Assembly (NCBI GenBank): GCA_021771675.1 | Contig: JAETOP010000052.1 | Coordinates: forward strand, 1 to 24,560 | Direction of reading: 5' to 3' | From: Oscillospiraceae bacterium | GTDB lineage: Bacteria > Bacillota_A > Clostridia > Oscillospirales > Oscillospiraceae | Length of the DNA: 24,560 bases | Part shown: positions 1 to 6,887 of the stretch, in pieces | Layout: each line of letters opens with the position of its first letter | How positions within the stretch are numbered: position 1 is the first letter of the stretch | Notes under the pieces: generated by a model | Database searches by the model: none | The model's input: the letters and a program-made list of their open reading frames with translations, nothing else | Told to the model about the DNA's origin: nothing | Position numbers and translations under genes: made by a program

Positions 1-25
1 CGCCCGCTGTCCGACGCTTTCTGGG

Positions 26-355
26 CAGAACGTTGAGCGGTAATGGGTAACGGCTTTTGAGGGAGGCTCCCCTGTGTAAGGGGAGCTGGCACGGCGAAGC
101 CGTGACTGAGGGACTGTGCAGTAAAATATTCTATATTTCAACCATGTCGGGCGAATACCGGAAGAGTTCGTCTACCGCAATTCCTTTATTTCAGTGCTCC
201 CTGTTATTATAGAAAAGGTGGAGAATTGGATTGTACCTTTCCACATTGGATTGCGCAGTCATTTCAGTGCCTGCTGTACAGTCCCTCAGTCAGCTTCCCT
301 TACACAGGGGAGCCGTTGCTCCGAAGATTTTACCTACCACCATTCAATGTCCTGC
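26..355. mobile_element. MITE-like element, family A, copy 1
   Basis: No coding capacity is evident. The ends are imperfect inverted repeats: the left arm carries GGGAGGCTCCCCTGTGTAAG and an ACTGAGGGACTGT motif, and the right arm (about 278-315) carries their reverse complement. The outer edges (GCAGAACGTTG at 26 and CAATGTCCTGC ending at 355) are also inverted relatives. A second copy lies in opposite orientation at 7024-7296 and shares the internal word CCTTTCCACATTGGA. Positions 59-127 are identical, over 69 bases, to the reverse complement of 7193-7261. A non-autonomous element mobilised in trans is the likely explanation; no clear target-site duplication was found, so the exact borders are estimates. 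Confidence 0.6.
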
Positions 356-363
356 TGTAAAAA

Positions 364-423
364 CGTTACCGGGCTTATATTGGGGTAACGACCACAGACC
401 ATCCCCGTGCGAAATTGGCTGCG
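364..423 (+). repeat. Dispersed intergenic module D, copy 1
   Basis: Begins CGTTACCGGGC and ends with a CCCCGTGCGAAATTG-like block followed by CTGCGG. Related copies occur at 7394-7455 in the same orientation and at 14961-15023 in the reverse orientation. It sits just outside the family A element but is not part of it, because the orientation relation between the two differs from copy to copy. Function is unknown. Confidence 0.45.
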
Positions 424-499
424 GGCCCTGCCCGCTTGGGGTGAAGCGCCCTGCGCTTCAAATTACAATTTGTCTGTTTGCCCCGCAAACTGAATCAGT

Positions 500-523
500 A
501 AAATAGAGGTACCTCTATTTTTT
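500..523. terminator. Palindromic terminator-like hairpin
   Basis: A perfect palindrome with arms AAAATAGAGGT and ACCTCTATTTT, followed by more T residues. This is the shape of a bidirectional intrinsic terminator. It most likely ends a transcript entering from the left of the window and insulates the operon that starts at 757. Confidence 0.5.
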
Positions 524-544
524 ATTCCCATGTTCCATGGGAAT
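524..544. repeat. Short perfect hairpin directly after the terminator-like palindrome
   Basis: ATTCCCATG and CATGGGAAT form a 9-bp perfect stem with a three-base loop (TTC), adjoining the preceding palindrome with no gap. It may be a second terminator stem or an mRNA 3'-end structure; there is no T-run after it. Confidence 0.4.
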
Positions 545-571
545 AATGATCTTTGTTTTGTCAAAGAATAA

Positions 572-734
572 AGGCAACACCGCACAATAGGAGCTGCGGG
601 TTTCGGCGGATCTTTTGTACCCACTCTTCAGTATGGAAAAAGGGAAATACACAAAGTATTCCGCCTTTTGGGGGACTTTGATTGGGCACAAAATCTCTCG
701 CCGAGAACCCTTGTCCTATTATGCGGTATTGCCT
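572..734. mobile_element. MITE-like element, family C
   Basis: A 163-bp element whose 21-bp ends are inverted repeats with two mismatches (AGGCAACACCGCACAATAGG... against the reverse complement of ...TATGCGGTATTGCCT). The inverted similarity continues inward: TCGGCGGATCTTTTGTACCCA at about 604-624 pairs with the reverse complement of GGGCACAAAATCTCTCGCCGA at about 685-705. Transcribed RNA would fold into one long hairpin. It contains no gene of its own. The right end stops 22 bp before the first gene's start codon, so the element forms the upstream region of that operon. No obvious target duplication was found. Confidence 0.65.
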
Positions 735-756
735 AAAAGAAAAATAGGTGAAGAAC

Positions 757-1389
757 ATGAAAAAGCAAAAGGTAATCTCCTGCTGTTTTGGCGTGCTGGG
801 GGTGATTTTGGCGGTGACGGCGCTGATGATCTGCCTGACTCAGCGGGAGGCGGAGCCGAAGCTCATCGGCGGTGCTCCCGGGGCGGAGAGCTGCGCCCAG
901 GCCATGATGGAAAAGCTGAATAGCGGCGATTTTCAGGGGGCCTCCCATTATCTGCTGGGCAGTCCCAGCCTGATTTCCGATACCCGGCAGATGGAGCGTG
1001 CGGCAAGACTCTTGTGGGATGCCTTCGCCTCCGGATTGCGGGCCACCCCCCAGGGAGCGTGCTATGCCACTGTCTCCGGGGTGGCTCAGGACTATACCCT
1101 GTCCAGCCTGGACGTGCCCCAGATGCTTGAGCAGCTGAAGCAGTATGCCCCCATGGTGCTGGAATCCAGGGTGGAGGCGGCGGAGGACATGTCCCAGGTT
1201 TACGACGAGAACCACGAGTACCGGGAGGATTTCGCCCAATCCGTGCTGGAGGAGGCCGCCCGGGAGGTCATTGCCGCCAGCAGCCCCACAGAGGCTACCG
1301 TCACGGTGCACCTGACGAATCAGGACGGCAGGTGGTGGGTGGTGCCGGACGAGGCGCTGCTGAGGGCCATCTCTGGGGGAATTATTTGA
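757..1389 (+). CDS. Membrane-anchored hypothetical protein, NTF2-like extracellular part
   Basis: Not recognised as a named family. The 210-residue product has a short basic N-terminus (MKKQK), one hydrophobic segment at about residues 6-27 that would act as a signal anchor, and a soluble outside part. The C-terminal stretch (VTVHLTNQDGRWWVVPD) resembles the last strands of NTF2-like or DUF4878-type domains seen in clostridial exported proteins. ATG 757 is chosen over the in-frame GTG at 748 because TAGGTGAAG lies at good distance from 757. It is the first gene of a four-gene operon; the next start is 18 bp after its stop. Context suggests a surface role with the glycosidases that follow, but no function can be assigned from sequence. 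Confidence 0.8.
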   Translation: MKKQKVISCCFGVLGVILAVTALMICLTQREAEPKLIGGAPGAESCAQAMMEKLNSGDFQGASHYLLGSPSLISDTRQMERAARLLWDAFASGLRATPQGACYATVSGVAQDYTLSSLDVPQMLEQLKQYAPMVLESRVEAAEDMSQVYDENHEYREDFAQSVLEEAAREVIAASSPTEATVTVHLTNQDGRWWVVPDEALLRAISGGII

Positions 1390-1407
1390 TTTAGAAGAAG
1401 GAATTTC

Positions 1408-2535
1408 ATGAGGCCAGCGTTTCTCCATCTATACAGAAGTCTTCCAGGCCTTGTCTCCGGTGTGCTGACGCTGTCGGTGCTGCTGGGGACGGTGCAGTGG
1501 GTCGGAGCCCCTTATTTTTCTCCTGTCCCCAAGTCCGGGGGGGAGGATTTTGGCGGGGAGCTGTCGGAGCATCTGTCCCAGACGGCGGCGGGGATATTCT
1601 CCGGGGAGAAGCGGTACTGGATTGCCCGCCGGGCGCTGTCCGCACCGAAACCCGATCCGGAGGGCTTCCACCGGACGGAAAATCCAGCGGAGCTGGATTT
1701 CTCCCAGGCAGAGAAGCTACTGGATGGGCAGAGCCTGTTTTTCTCTCCCCAGGTCACGTTGGCCCCGGGGACGCCGGCGCGCTGGTATCTGGACGAGACT
1801 ATTCTTGCCATCACTTGGAAGCAGGTGATCGACGGCGGGGTGTACACCTTTTCCGAGGTGAAAATTGCTCACCCCTCTCAGTTCCGCCGGTTTCTGGCCG
1901 GGGGAGAATTTGGGTCGGATAAGCTCTATGTCACCACCGAGATGGCGCAGAGCGTCAATGCGGTGGTGGCTTCCAGCGGGGATTTCTACAGCTACCGGCA
2001 GGCGGGAACCCTGGTGTATGACGGGCTTGTTCGCCGGGTGGACAACGGCCTGGTGGATACCTGCTACGTGGACAAAAACGGGGACTTGATCTTCGGCTCC
2101 CGGGAGGACGATCTGACCAAGGAGCAGTCCCAGCAATTTGTGGATGAACGGGACATTTTGTTCAGCCTGGCCTTCGGGCCGGTGCTGATTACGGAGGGCC
2201 GGGTGGTGACGCCGGGCAGCTATGTGGTGGGGGAGATCAACGACCACTATCCCCGGTCGGCCCTGTGCCAGCTGGGAGAGCTCCACTACCTGCTGGCGGT
2301 AGTGAACGGGGAGGGCGACTACCCTGCAGTGCCGACCATCCACCGGTTCGCCCAGAACCTTTTGGATCGGGGAATCCAGAAGGCCTACGCCCTGGACGGG
2401 GGCCAGACCGCCGTCATCGCCATGGAGGGCCAGCTCATCAACGCAGTGCTCTTCGGGCACCAGCGAAATATCAGCGATATTATTTATTTTGCCACCGCCA
2501 TCCCCGAGGGGCAAAGTCAGGAGGATCAACTATGA
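1408..2535 (+). CDS. Membrane-anchored phosphodiester glycosidase family protein (NAGPA domain), paralogue 1
   Basis: The 375-residue product has an N-terminal signal anchor at about residues 13-31 and a C-terminal domain of the family related to N-acetylglucosamine-1-phosphodiester alpha-N-acetylglucosaminidase (PF09992-type). Family landmarks are visible: VNAVVASSGDFY near residue 183 (position of the NAGFF motif), FGPVLI near 256, PRSALCQ, and LDGGQTA near 329-335. Known members cleave or rearrange sugar-1-phosphodiester bonds, for example on polysaccharides or teichoic-acid-like polymers; the substrate here is unknown. A good ribosome site (AGAAGGAA) precedes the ATG. The stop overlaps the next start (ATGA), so translation of the two paralogues is probably coupled. 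It acts outside the membrane if the anchor prediction is right. Confidence 0.88.
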   Translation: MRPAFLHLYRSLPGLVSGVLTLSVLLGTVQWVGAPYFSPVPKSGGEDFGGELSEHLSQTAAGIFSGEKRYWIARRALSAPKPDPEGFHRTENPAELDFSQAEKLLDGQSLFFSPQVTLAPGTPARWYLDETILAITWKQVIDGGVYTFSEVKIAHPSQFRRFLAGGEFGSDKLYVTTEMAQSVNAVVASSGDFYSYRQAGTLVYDGLVRRVDNGLVDTCYVDKNGDLIFGSREDDLTKEQSQQFVDERDILFSLAFGPVLITEGRVVTPGSYVVGEINDHYPRSALCQLGELHYLLAVVNGEGDYPAVPTIHRFAQNLLDRGIQKAYALDGGQTAVIAMEGQLINAVLFGHQRNISDIIYFATAIPEGQSQEDQL

Positions 2536-3698
2536 CCCGGTACAAGCCCAAATTCTGCCGCCCCCGGCCCAGCCCTGTTTCCAGGGCCGCCGGGCCGGTT
2601 TCCACGCTGCTGACCCTGGCCCTGCTGGTGGCGCTGGTGCCCCTGCTGGGGTCGGTATCCCAGAGAGTGGTAAGGAATTCCGTTCCGGATATTTCGGAAC
2701 AGTTCCAGGAGCTCCTGGGTGACCAGAGCAGCTACCTCCCACAGACCGCTGCCGCAGGAGAGGCGGTGCCGGTTTCCCTCCCGGCTACGGAAGTCAAAAA
2801 ACTGAGGGACAGCGACCTGATCGCACCGGTTCCCCTGGCAGAGGGCTATGGCGAGGCCGAGAGCATCCAGGAGATGGACTGGTTTGCGGAAAAGGCCGCT
2901 CCCCTGCTCCAGGGGCAGAAGCTCTATTTTGGCCCCGGCCGGGAGCTGCTGGAGGGCGCCCCCATCAAGTACTACATAGACGATTCCATTGCCGTGGTAA
3001 CCTGGAAGGAGCTGGTGGGCGCTACGGTGCTGACCTTTGCAGAGGTAAAAATCGCCGATGGCTCCCAGCTGCGCCGTTTTCTCTCCGACGGCCGCTTCGG
3101 GGCGGAGACGCAGTACAAAACCACGGAGATGGCAAAGAGTGTCAATGCGGTGCTGGCCTCCAGCGGAGACTTCTATAAGTTCCATTACAATGGTGTGGTG
3201 GTCTACGAGGGCCAGGTGCGCAAGGTCTATTCCAACCCGGCGGACACCTGCTACATCAATGACAAGGGGGACATGATTTTCACCTATCAGGACGAGAAAA
3301 TGACCCAGGAGGAGGCCCAGGCCTTTGTGGATGAGAACAACATCCGCTTCAGCCTGGTATTCGGCCCCATCCTGGTGGACAATGGGCAGCGCTGCGAGCC
3401 TGCCACCTATGACCTGGGAGAGGTGAATTCCTTCAGCCCCCGGGCGGCTCTGTGCCAGATGGGGGAGCTTCACTACCTGGTGGTTACCGCCAATCCCGAG
3501 CCGGAGCACCCCGGCAAGCTGGACATTCACCAATTTGCCCAGCGGATCGTGGAGACAGGCTGCGAAAAGGCCTACACCCTGGACGGGGGCCAGACGGCGG
3601 CCATTGCCCTGGATGGGGAGCTGGTGAACCACGTACTCTACGGACAGCAGCGACCCATCAGCGACATCATTTATTTCGCCACGGCAGTGGGAGGTTAA
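2532..3698 (+). CDS. Membrane-anchored phosphodiester glycosidase family protein (NAGPA domain), paralogue 2
   Basis: This 388-residue protein is a clear tandem duplicate of the preceding gene: the same anchor (about residues 22-40), the shared blocks SVNAVLASSGDFY (near 203), FGPIL, PRAALCQMGELHYL and LDGGQTA (near 350-356), and nearly the same C-terminus (ISDIIYFATA). The first 150 residues have diverged most. Start ATG 2532 follows AGGAGG by a normal spacer and overlaps the previous stop as ATGA; longer in-frame upstream starts lie inside the previous gene in another frame. Family knowledge points to hydrolysis of sugar-phosphodiester links in an extracellular polymer. Keeping both copies in a coupled pair suggests a heterodimer or two related substrates, which is inference. 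Confidence 0.88.
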   Translation: MTRYKPKFCRPRPSPVSRAAGPVSTLLTLALLVALVPLLGSVSQRVVRNSVPDISEQFQELLGDQSSYLPQTAAAGEAVPVSLPATEVKKLRDSDLIAPVPLAEGYGEAESIQEMDWFAEKAAPLLQGQKLYFGPGRELLEGAPIKYYIDDSIAVVTWKELVGATVLTFAEVKIADGSQLRRFLSDGRFGAETQYKTTEMAKSVNAVLASSGDFYKFHYNGVVVYEGQVRKVYSNPADTCYINDKGDMIFTYQDEKMTQEEAQAFVDENNIRFSLVFGPILVDNGQRCEPATYDLGEVNSFSPRAALCQMGELHYLVVTANPEPEHPGKLDIHQFAQRIVETGCEKAYTLDGGQTAAIALDGELVNHVLYGQQRPISDIIYFATAVGG

Positions 3699-3701
3699 CC
3701 C

Positions 3702-4658
3702 ATGGATCGAATTGCATTTATTGTCGGAGATACCTTCATCTATTGGAGCTCCATCATTCTGACCCTGGCGGCGGGCGTGGCGATCTGCACCTTTCTGGCG
3801 CTGCATCGGGGGCAGGGGACGACTGCTGCGGTGGTGGTTCCCGTGGCCCTGGTGCTGTCGGTGATTTTCGGCAGACTGGCCCACTGGTATTTCCGGCCGG
3901 ACGGCTACGAAAGCTTTCTGGGGGCCATGACGGACTACACCTCCGGGGGCTACGCCCTGCTGGGGGTGTTCCTGGCCTGCCTGCTGGCGGCAGGGCTTGT
4001 AAAGCTTCTGAGGCTGGAGGATGACCTGCCCCGGCTGCTGGATGAAATGAGCCTGGCCGGATGCGCTGGAATTGTCGTGGGGCGGCTGGCCTGCTTTTTC
4101 AGCGCCGCCGACCGGGGCCAGATTTTGGAGGACATTCACAACTTACCGTTGGCCTATCCCGTGAACAATGTGGTCACCGGGGCGGCGGAGTACCGGCTGG
4201 CTACCTTCGTGATTCAGGCCATGGTTACGGCAGTGATTTTTGGCGGACTGCTCCTCTTTTTCCTGCTGGGGAAGAGAAGAAAATCCGGGGACGTGGCGGC
4301 GCTGTTCCTGCTGTTTTACGGCATGTCCCAGGCGGTGCTGGACAGCACTCGCTACGACTCCCTCTATATGCGCAGCAACGGCTTTATCAGCGTGGTGCAG
4401 CTGTCCGGTGCGGCGGCACTGGTGGCAGTGACCGTTCTGTTTTCCGTCCGGATGGTGAAGGCCCGGGGCTTCCGGCCCTGGTACGTTGCCCTTTGGGTTG
4501 CCATGCTGGCTCTGCTGGGGGGAGCGGGGTATATGGAGTATTTTGTCCAGCGTCACGGCGACCGGGCTCTGTTTTCTTATTCCATTATGAGCCTCTGCCT
4601 GGGAAGCCTGGCCGCTCTGGCTCTCGGCACTTATCTTCTGGCCCGGCATCGGGAATGA
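3702..4658 (+). CDS. Divergent Lgt-like (prolipoprotein diacylglyceryl transferase family) membrane protein
   Basis: The 318-residue product is hydrophobic with about seven membrane segments. It follows the order of Lgt landmarks: a GRLAHWY block near 57-63, GGYALLG near 82-88 (Lgt GGLAIYGG), GRLACFFSAADRG at 127-139 in the place of the signature GRxxNFxNxExxG, and STRYDSLYM near 215-223 in the place of the second essential arginine region. R128 and the later arginine are kept, but the two signature asparagines are C131 and S134 and the glutamate is A136. True Lgt transfers diacylglyceryl from phosphatidylglycerol to lipobox cysteines; this variant may have another substrate or be regulatory. 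RBS GGGAGG overlaps the upstream stop; it is the last gene of the operon. Confidence 0.7.
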   Translation: MDRIAFIVGDTFIYWSSIILTLAAGVAICTFLALHRGQGTTAAVVVPVALVLSVIFGRLAHWYFRPDGYESFLGAMTDYTSGGYALLGVFLACLLAAGLVKLLRLEDDLPRLLDEMSLAGCAGIVVGRLACFFSAADRGQILEDIHNLPLAYPVNNVVTGAAEYRLATFVIQAMVTAVIFGGLLLFFLLGKRRKSGDVAALFLLFYGMSQAVLDSTRYDSLYMRSNGFISVVQLSGAAALVAVTVLFSVRMVKARGFRPWYVALWVAMLALLGGAGYMEYFVQRHGDRALFSYSIMSLCLGSLAALALGTYLLARHRE

Positions 4659-4681
4659 CCCAATTGCCGCCTCAGGCGGCT

Positions 4682-4715
4682 GCAATGTCCTCAACCGAAA
4701 GGTTGAGGACATTGC
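4682..4715. terminator. Perfect 15-bp hairpin with GAAA tetraloop after the envelope operon
   Basis: Arms GCAATGTCCTCAACC and GGTTGAGGACATTGC pair without mismatch around a GAAA (GNRA-type) loop. It lies 23 bp after the operon's last stop, next to a small GCCGCC/GGCGGC hairpin at 4666-4680. The T-run (CTTTTTT, about 4732-4739) comes 17 bases later, so this is a terminator or 3'-end stabiliser of unusual layout rather than a textbook intrinsic terminator. Confidence 0.6.
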
Positions 4716-4812
4716 CATAAAAAGGCAGGGTTCTTTTTTAACGGAAAAAAAGCCGAAAAAGCTGGACTCTTTGTGCATTACAGAGGAAATGAAGCCGGGG
4801 CGTTTGTTTGTG

Positions 4813-4841
4813 TTGACATTCGACGAAATTTGGTTTACGAT
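4813..4841 (+). promoter_or_regulatory. Sigma-A-type promoter of the xpt leader
   Basis: A perfect TTGACA (4813-4818), a 17-bp spacer and TACGAT (4836-4841, four of six to consensus). The expected transcript start near 4848 lies about 12 bases before the riboswitch P1 helix, as is usual for such leaders. Confidence 0.75.
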
Positions 4842-4859
4842 TGGTTCATAACGAAGGAA

Positions 4860-4933
4860 TTGCCGATATATTTTCGGATGAATGGCCCGAAAGTTTCTAC
4901 CGTGACGCCTGCCAAAGTCACGACTATTGGTAA
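4860..4933 (+). promoter_or_regulatory. Purine riboswitch aptamer, guanine/hypoxanthine class
   Basis: The three-way junction can be drawn by eye. P1 pairs 4860-4868 with 4925-4933 over 9 bp including G-U pairs; P2 pairs TTTCGG 4872-4877 with CCGAAA 4887-4892; P3 pairs GTGAC 4902-4906 with GTCAC 4917-4921. The junction strand GTTTCTACC (4893-4901) matches the family core exactly. GACTAT (4922-4927) places C4924 at the position that selects guanine or hypoxanthine; a U there would mean adenine. The A-U pairs at the top of P1 (4868-4925, 4867-4926) also fit the family. Loops L2 (9 nt) and L3 (10 nt) are longer than the 7-nt loops of the B. subtilis xpt aptamer but keep GG (4884-4885) and CC pairs for the kissing contact. 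Confidence 0.88.
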
Positions 4934-4948
4934 CGACCAAGGTCTGCT

Positions 4949-5005
4949 GGACGAATTACGGGGAAAGTGTTTCTATGGGCACTTCACGGTGGATTCGTCT
5001 TTTTT
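4949..5005 (+). terminator. Intrinsic terminator of the riboswitch expression platform
   Basis: GGACGAAT (4949-4956) pairs with ATTCGTC (4993-4999), with an inner stem GAAAGTG/CACTTC (4963-4969 with 4980-4985), followed at once by a run of six T. Ligand-stabilised P1 would favour this terminator and switch the gene off. The P1 3' strand can also pair with ACCAA just downstream (TTGGT 4927-4931 with 4936-4940), a competing fold; the full antiterminator was not resolved by eye. Confidence 0.75.
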
Positions 5006-5029
5006 ATTTCTGAATGAGGAGGATTTCCC

Positions 5030-5608
5030 ATGGAGCTGATGGAGCAGAAAATCCGTGAAGAGGGGAAGGTTCTGCCCGGGGGCATCCTGAAGGTGGGAAG
5101 CTTCCTGAATCAGCAGATCGATACCGGCTTCCTGGCCCAGGTGGGGGCAGAAATCGCCCGGCTCTTCCAGGGCGCCGGGGTGAGTAAGGTACTGACCATC
5201 GAGTCCTCCGGCATCGCCATCGGAGCGGCGGCGGGGATGGCCCTGGGCGTGCCCCTGGTCTTCGCCAAGAAGCACAAAACCAGCAATGTGGACGGCAATA
5301 CCTATTCCACCCTGGTTCACTCCTATACCCACAACACCGACTATACCGTGGTAGTCAGCAGCGATTACCTGCTGCCCTCCGACCACGTTTTGCTGGTGGA
5401 TGATTTTCTCGCCAACGGCAAGGCCCTGGTGGGCCTGATCGACCTGGTGAGCCAGGCGGGGGCGGAGCTGGTGGGAGCGGCCTGCGCCATTGAGAAGGGC
5501 TTCCAGGGGGGCGGCGACGCCCTGCGGGAAAAGGGCATCCGGGTGGAGTCCCTGGCCATTATCGATGAAATGTCCGACACAGGCATCACCTTCCGTGAGG
5601 GCAAGTGA
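5030..5608 (+). CDS. xpt: Xanthine phosphoribosyltransferase
   Basis: The 192-residue product has the length and sequence of Xpt. It starts MELMEQKIREEGKVLPGGIL and has ESSGIAIGAAAGMALGVPLVFAKK in the middle and the PRPP-binding loop VLLVDDFLANGKA at about residues 119-131. It converts xanthine and PRPP to XMP in the cytoplasm (purine salvage). A strong AGGAGG (5017-5022) sets ATG 5030. A promoter, guanine-class aptamer and terminator directly upstream fit the known control of xpt by guanine. No terminator is seen before the next gene 72 bp away, so xpt and the nucleoside-binding protein may share a transcript. This is among the most secure calls in the window. Confidence 0.96.
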   Translation: MELMEQKIREEGKVLPGGILKVGSFLNQQIDTGFLAQVGAEIARLFQGAGVSKVLTIESSGIAIGAAAGMALGVPLVFAKKHKTSNVDGNTYSTLVHSYTHNTDYTVVVSSDYLLPSDHVLLVDDFLANGKALVGLIDLVSQAGAELVGAACAIEKGFQGGGDALREKGIRVESLAIIDEMSDTGITFREGK

Positions 5609-5680
5609 CGCTGAGAAGACACAAGATAACTTTGTCGCAAATACCATTTACATAATTTCAAAAAAGGAGAGCAAACAAAC

Positions 5681-6865
5681 ATGAAAAAGATTCTTTCCCT
5701 GGTTCTGGCCATTGTTATGGTGATGGGCCTGTTCGCCGCTTCCGCTGCGGCGGACGCTTCCAATGTGAAGATTGGCTTCATCTTCCTGCACGATGAGAAC
5801 TCCACCTACGACCTGAACTTCCTGAACGCCGCCGTTGAGGCCTGCGAGAAGCTGGGCGTAGAGTACGTGATGAAGAAGAACATCCCCGAGGGCAACGAGT
5901 GCTACGAGGCCGCCGCCGACCTGGCTGACAGCGGCTGCAACATTGTCTTCGCCGACTCCTTCGGCCATGAGGACTACATGATCGAGGCTGCCCGGGAGTT
6001 CCCCGATGTTCAGTTCTGCCATGCCACCGGCACCAAGGCTCACACCGAGGGCCTGGCCAACTACCACAATGCCTTCGCTTCCATCTATGAGGGCCGTTAC
6101 CTGGCTGGCGTTGCCGCCGGTATGAAGCTCAACGAGATGATCGAGGCCGGGCAGTTCACCGCTGAGGAAGCCAAGATGGGCTACGTTGGCGCTTTCACCT
6201 ACGCCGAAGTGGTTTCCGGTTACACTTCCTTCTACCTGGGCGCCAAGAGCGTCTGCCCCAGCGTCACCATGGATGTGACCTTCACCGGCTCCTGGTACGA
6301 TGAGACCGCCGAGAAGGAAGCTGCCAACAAGCTGATCGAGGGCGGCTGCAAGCTGATCTCCCAGCATGCTGACTCCATGGGCGCCCCCACTGCCTGCGAG
6401 AATGCCGGCGTGCCCGACGTTTCCTACAACGGCTCCACCGTGGACGCCTGCCCCAACACCTTCATCGTGTCCTCCCGCATCAACTGGGCTCCCTATTTCG
6501 AGTACATCATTGGCTGTGTTGCCAACGGCGAGGAGATTGCCGCTGACTGGACCGGCACCATCGCTACCGGCTCCGTGGAGCTCAGCGACATCAACGAGAA
6601 GGCCGCCGCTGCCGGCACCGCCGAGAAGATCGCCGAAGTGAAGGCCGCTCTGGAAGACGGCTCTCTGAAGGTCTTTGATACCGCCACCTTCACTGTGGAG
6701 GGCGCTGCTGTGGAGAGCTACATGGCCGATGTTGACACCGACGCCGCCTACCAGGGCGACACCGAGGTGGTCCTGGACGGTGCTTTCTGCGAGTCCCAGT
6801 TCCGCTCCGCTCCTTACTTCGATCTGAAGATCGACGGAATCAACCTGCTGGATACCGCTTTCTAA
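5681..6865 (+). CDS. BMP-family (PnrA-like) nucleoside-binding protein of an ABC importer
   Basis: The 394-residue product is a substrate-binding protein of the BMP/Med family (PF02608 type), which binds purine nucleosides for import. The mature domain opens VKIGFIFLHDENSTYDLNF, and the later blocks ASIYEGRYLAGVAAG, KMGYVGAFTYAEVVSGYTSFYLGAKS and SWYDETAEKEAANKLIEGGCKLISQHAD are typical. The N-terminus (KK, hydrophobic core, ASAAADA) is a signal peptide, but it has no lipobox cysteine, unlike most Gram-positive binding proteins. RBS AAGGAGAG is good. It is the binding-protein partner of the ATPase and two permeases at 7566-11203 (NupNOPQ-like, where the B. subtilis system imports guanosine). 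Codon use is highly optimised, which suggests high expression. Confidence 0.93.
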   Translation: MKKILSLVLAIVMVMGLFAASAAADASNVKIGFIFLHDENSTYDLNFLNAAVEACEKLGVEYVMKKNIPEGNECYEAAADLADSGCNIVFADSFGHEDYMIEAAREFPDVQFCHATGTKAHTEGLANYHNAFASIYEGRYLAGVAAGMKLNEMIEAGQFTAEEAKMGYVGAFTYAEVVSGYTSFYLGAKSVCPSVTMDVTFTGSWYDETAEKEAANKLIEGGCKLISQHADSMGAPTACENAGVPDVSYNGSTVDACPNTFIVSSRINWAPYFEYIIGCVANGEEIAADWTGTIATGSVELSDINEKAAAAGTAEKIAEVKAALEDGSLKVFDTATFTVEGAAVESYMADVDTDAAYQGDTEVVLDGAFCESQFRSAPYFDLKIDGINLLDTAF

Positions 6866-6887
6866 TCCCGGGATAACCGAACCTGCC

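Noticed and set aside
194..506. Small plus-strand frames in the first 500 bases
   Set aside because: They lie inside MITE-like and module D repeats, have no ribosome site, and their translations look like random repeat sequence.
2526..4139. Long open frame of 537 codons on the minus strand across the second glycosidase and Lgt-like genes
   Set aside because: It is antisense to two well-supported genes with ribosome sites and family motifs; its translation is low-complexity (Gln, His, Gly rich), typical of a shadow frame in GC-rich DNA.
4773..5039. Open frame of 88 codons in the leader of xpt
   Set aside because: It covers the promoter, riboswitch aptamer and terminator and runs into the xpt start; RNA structure explains the sequence better.
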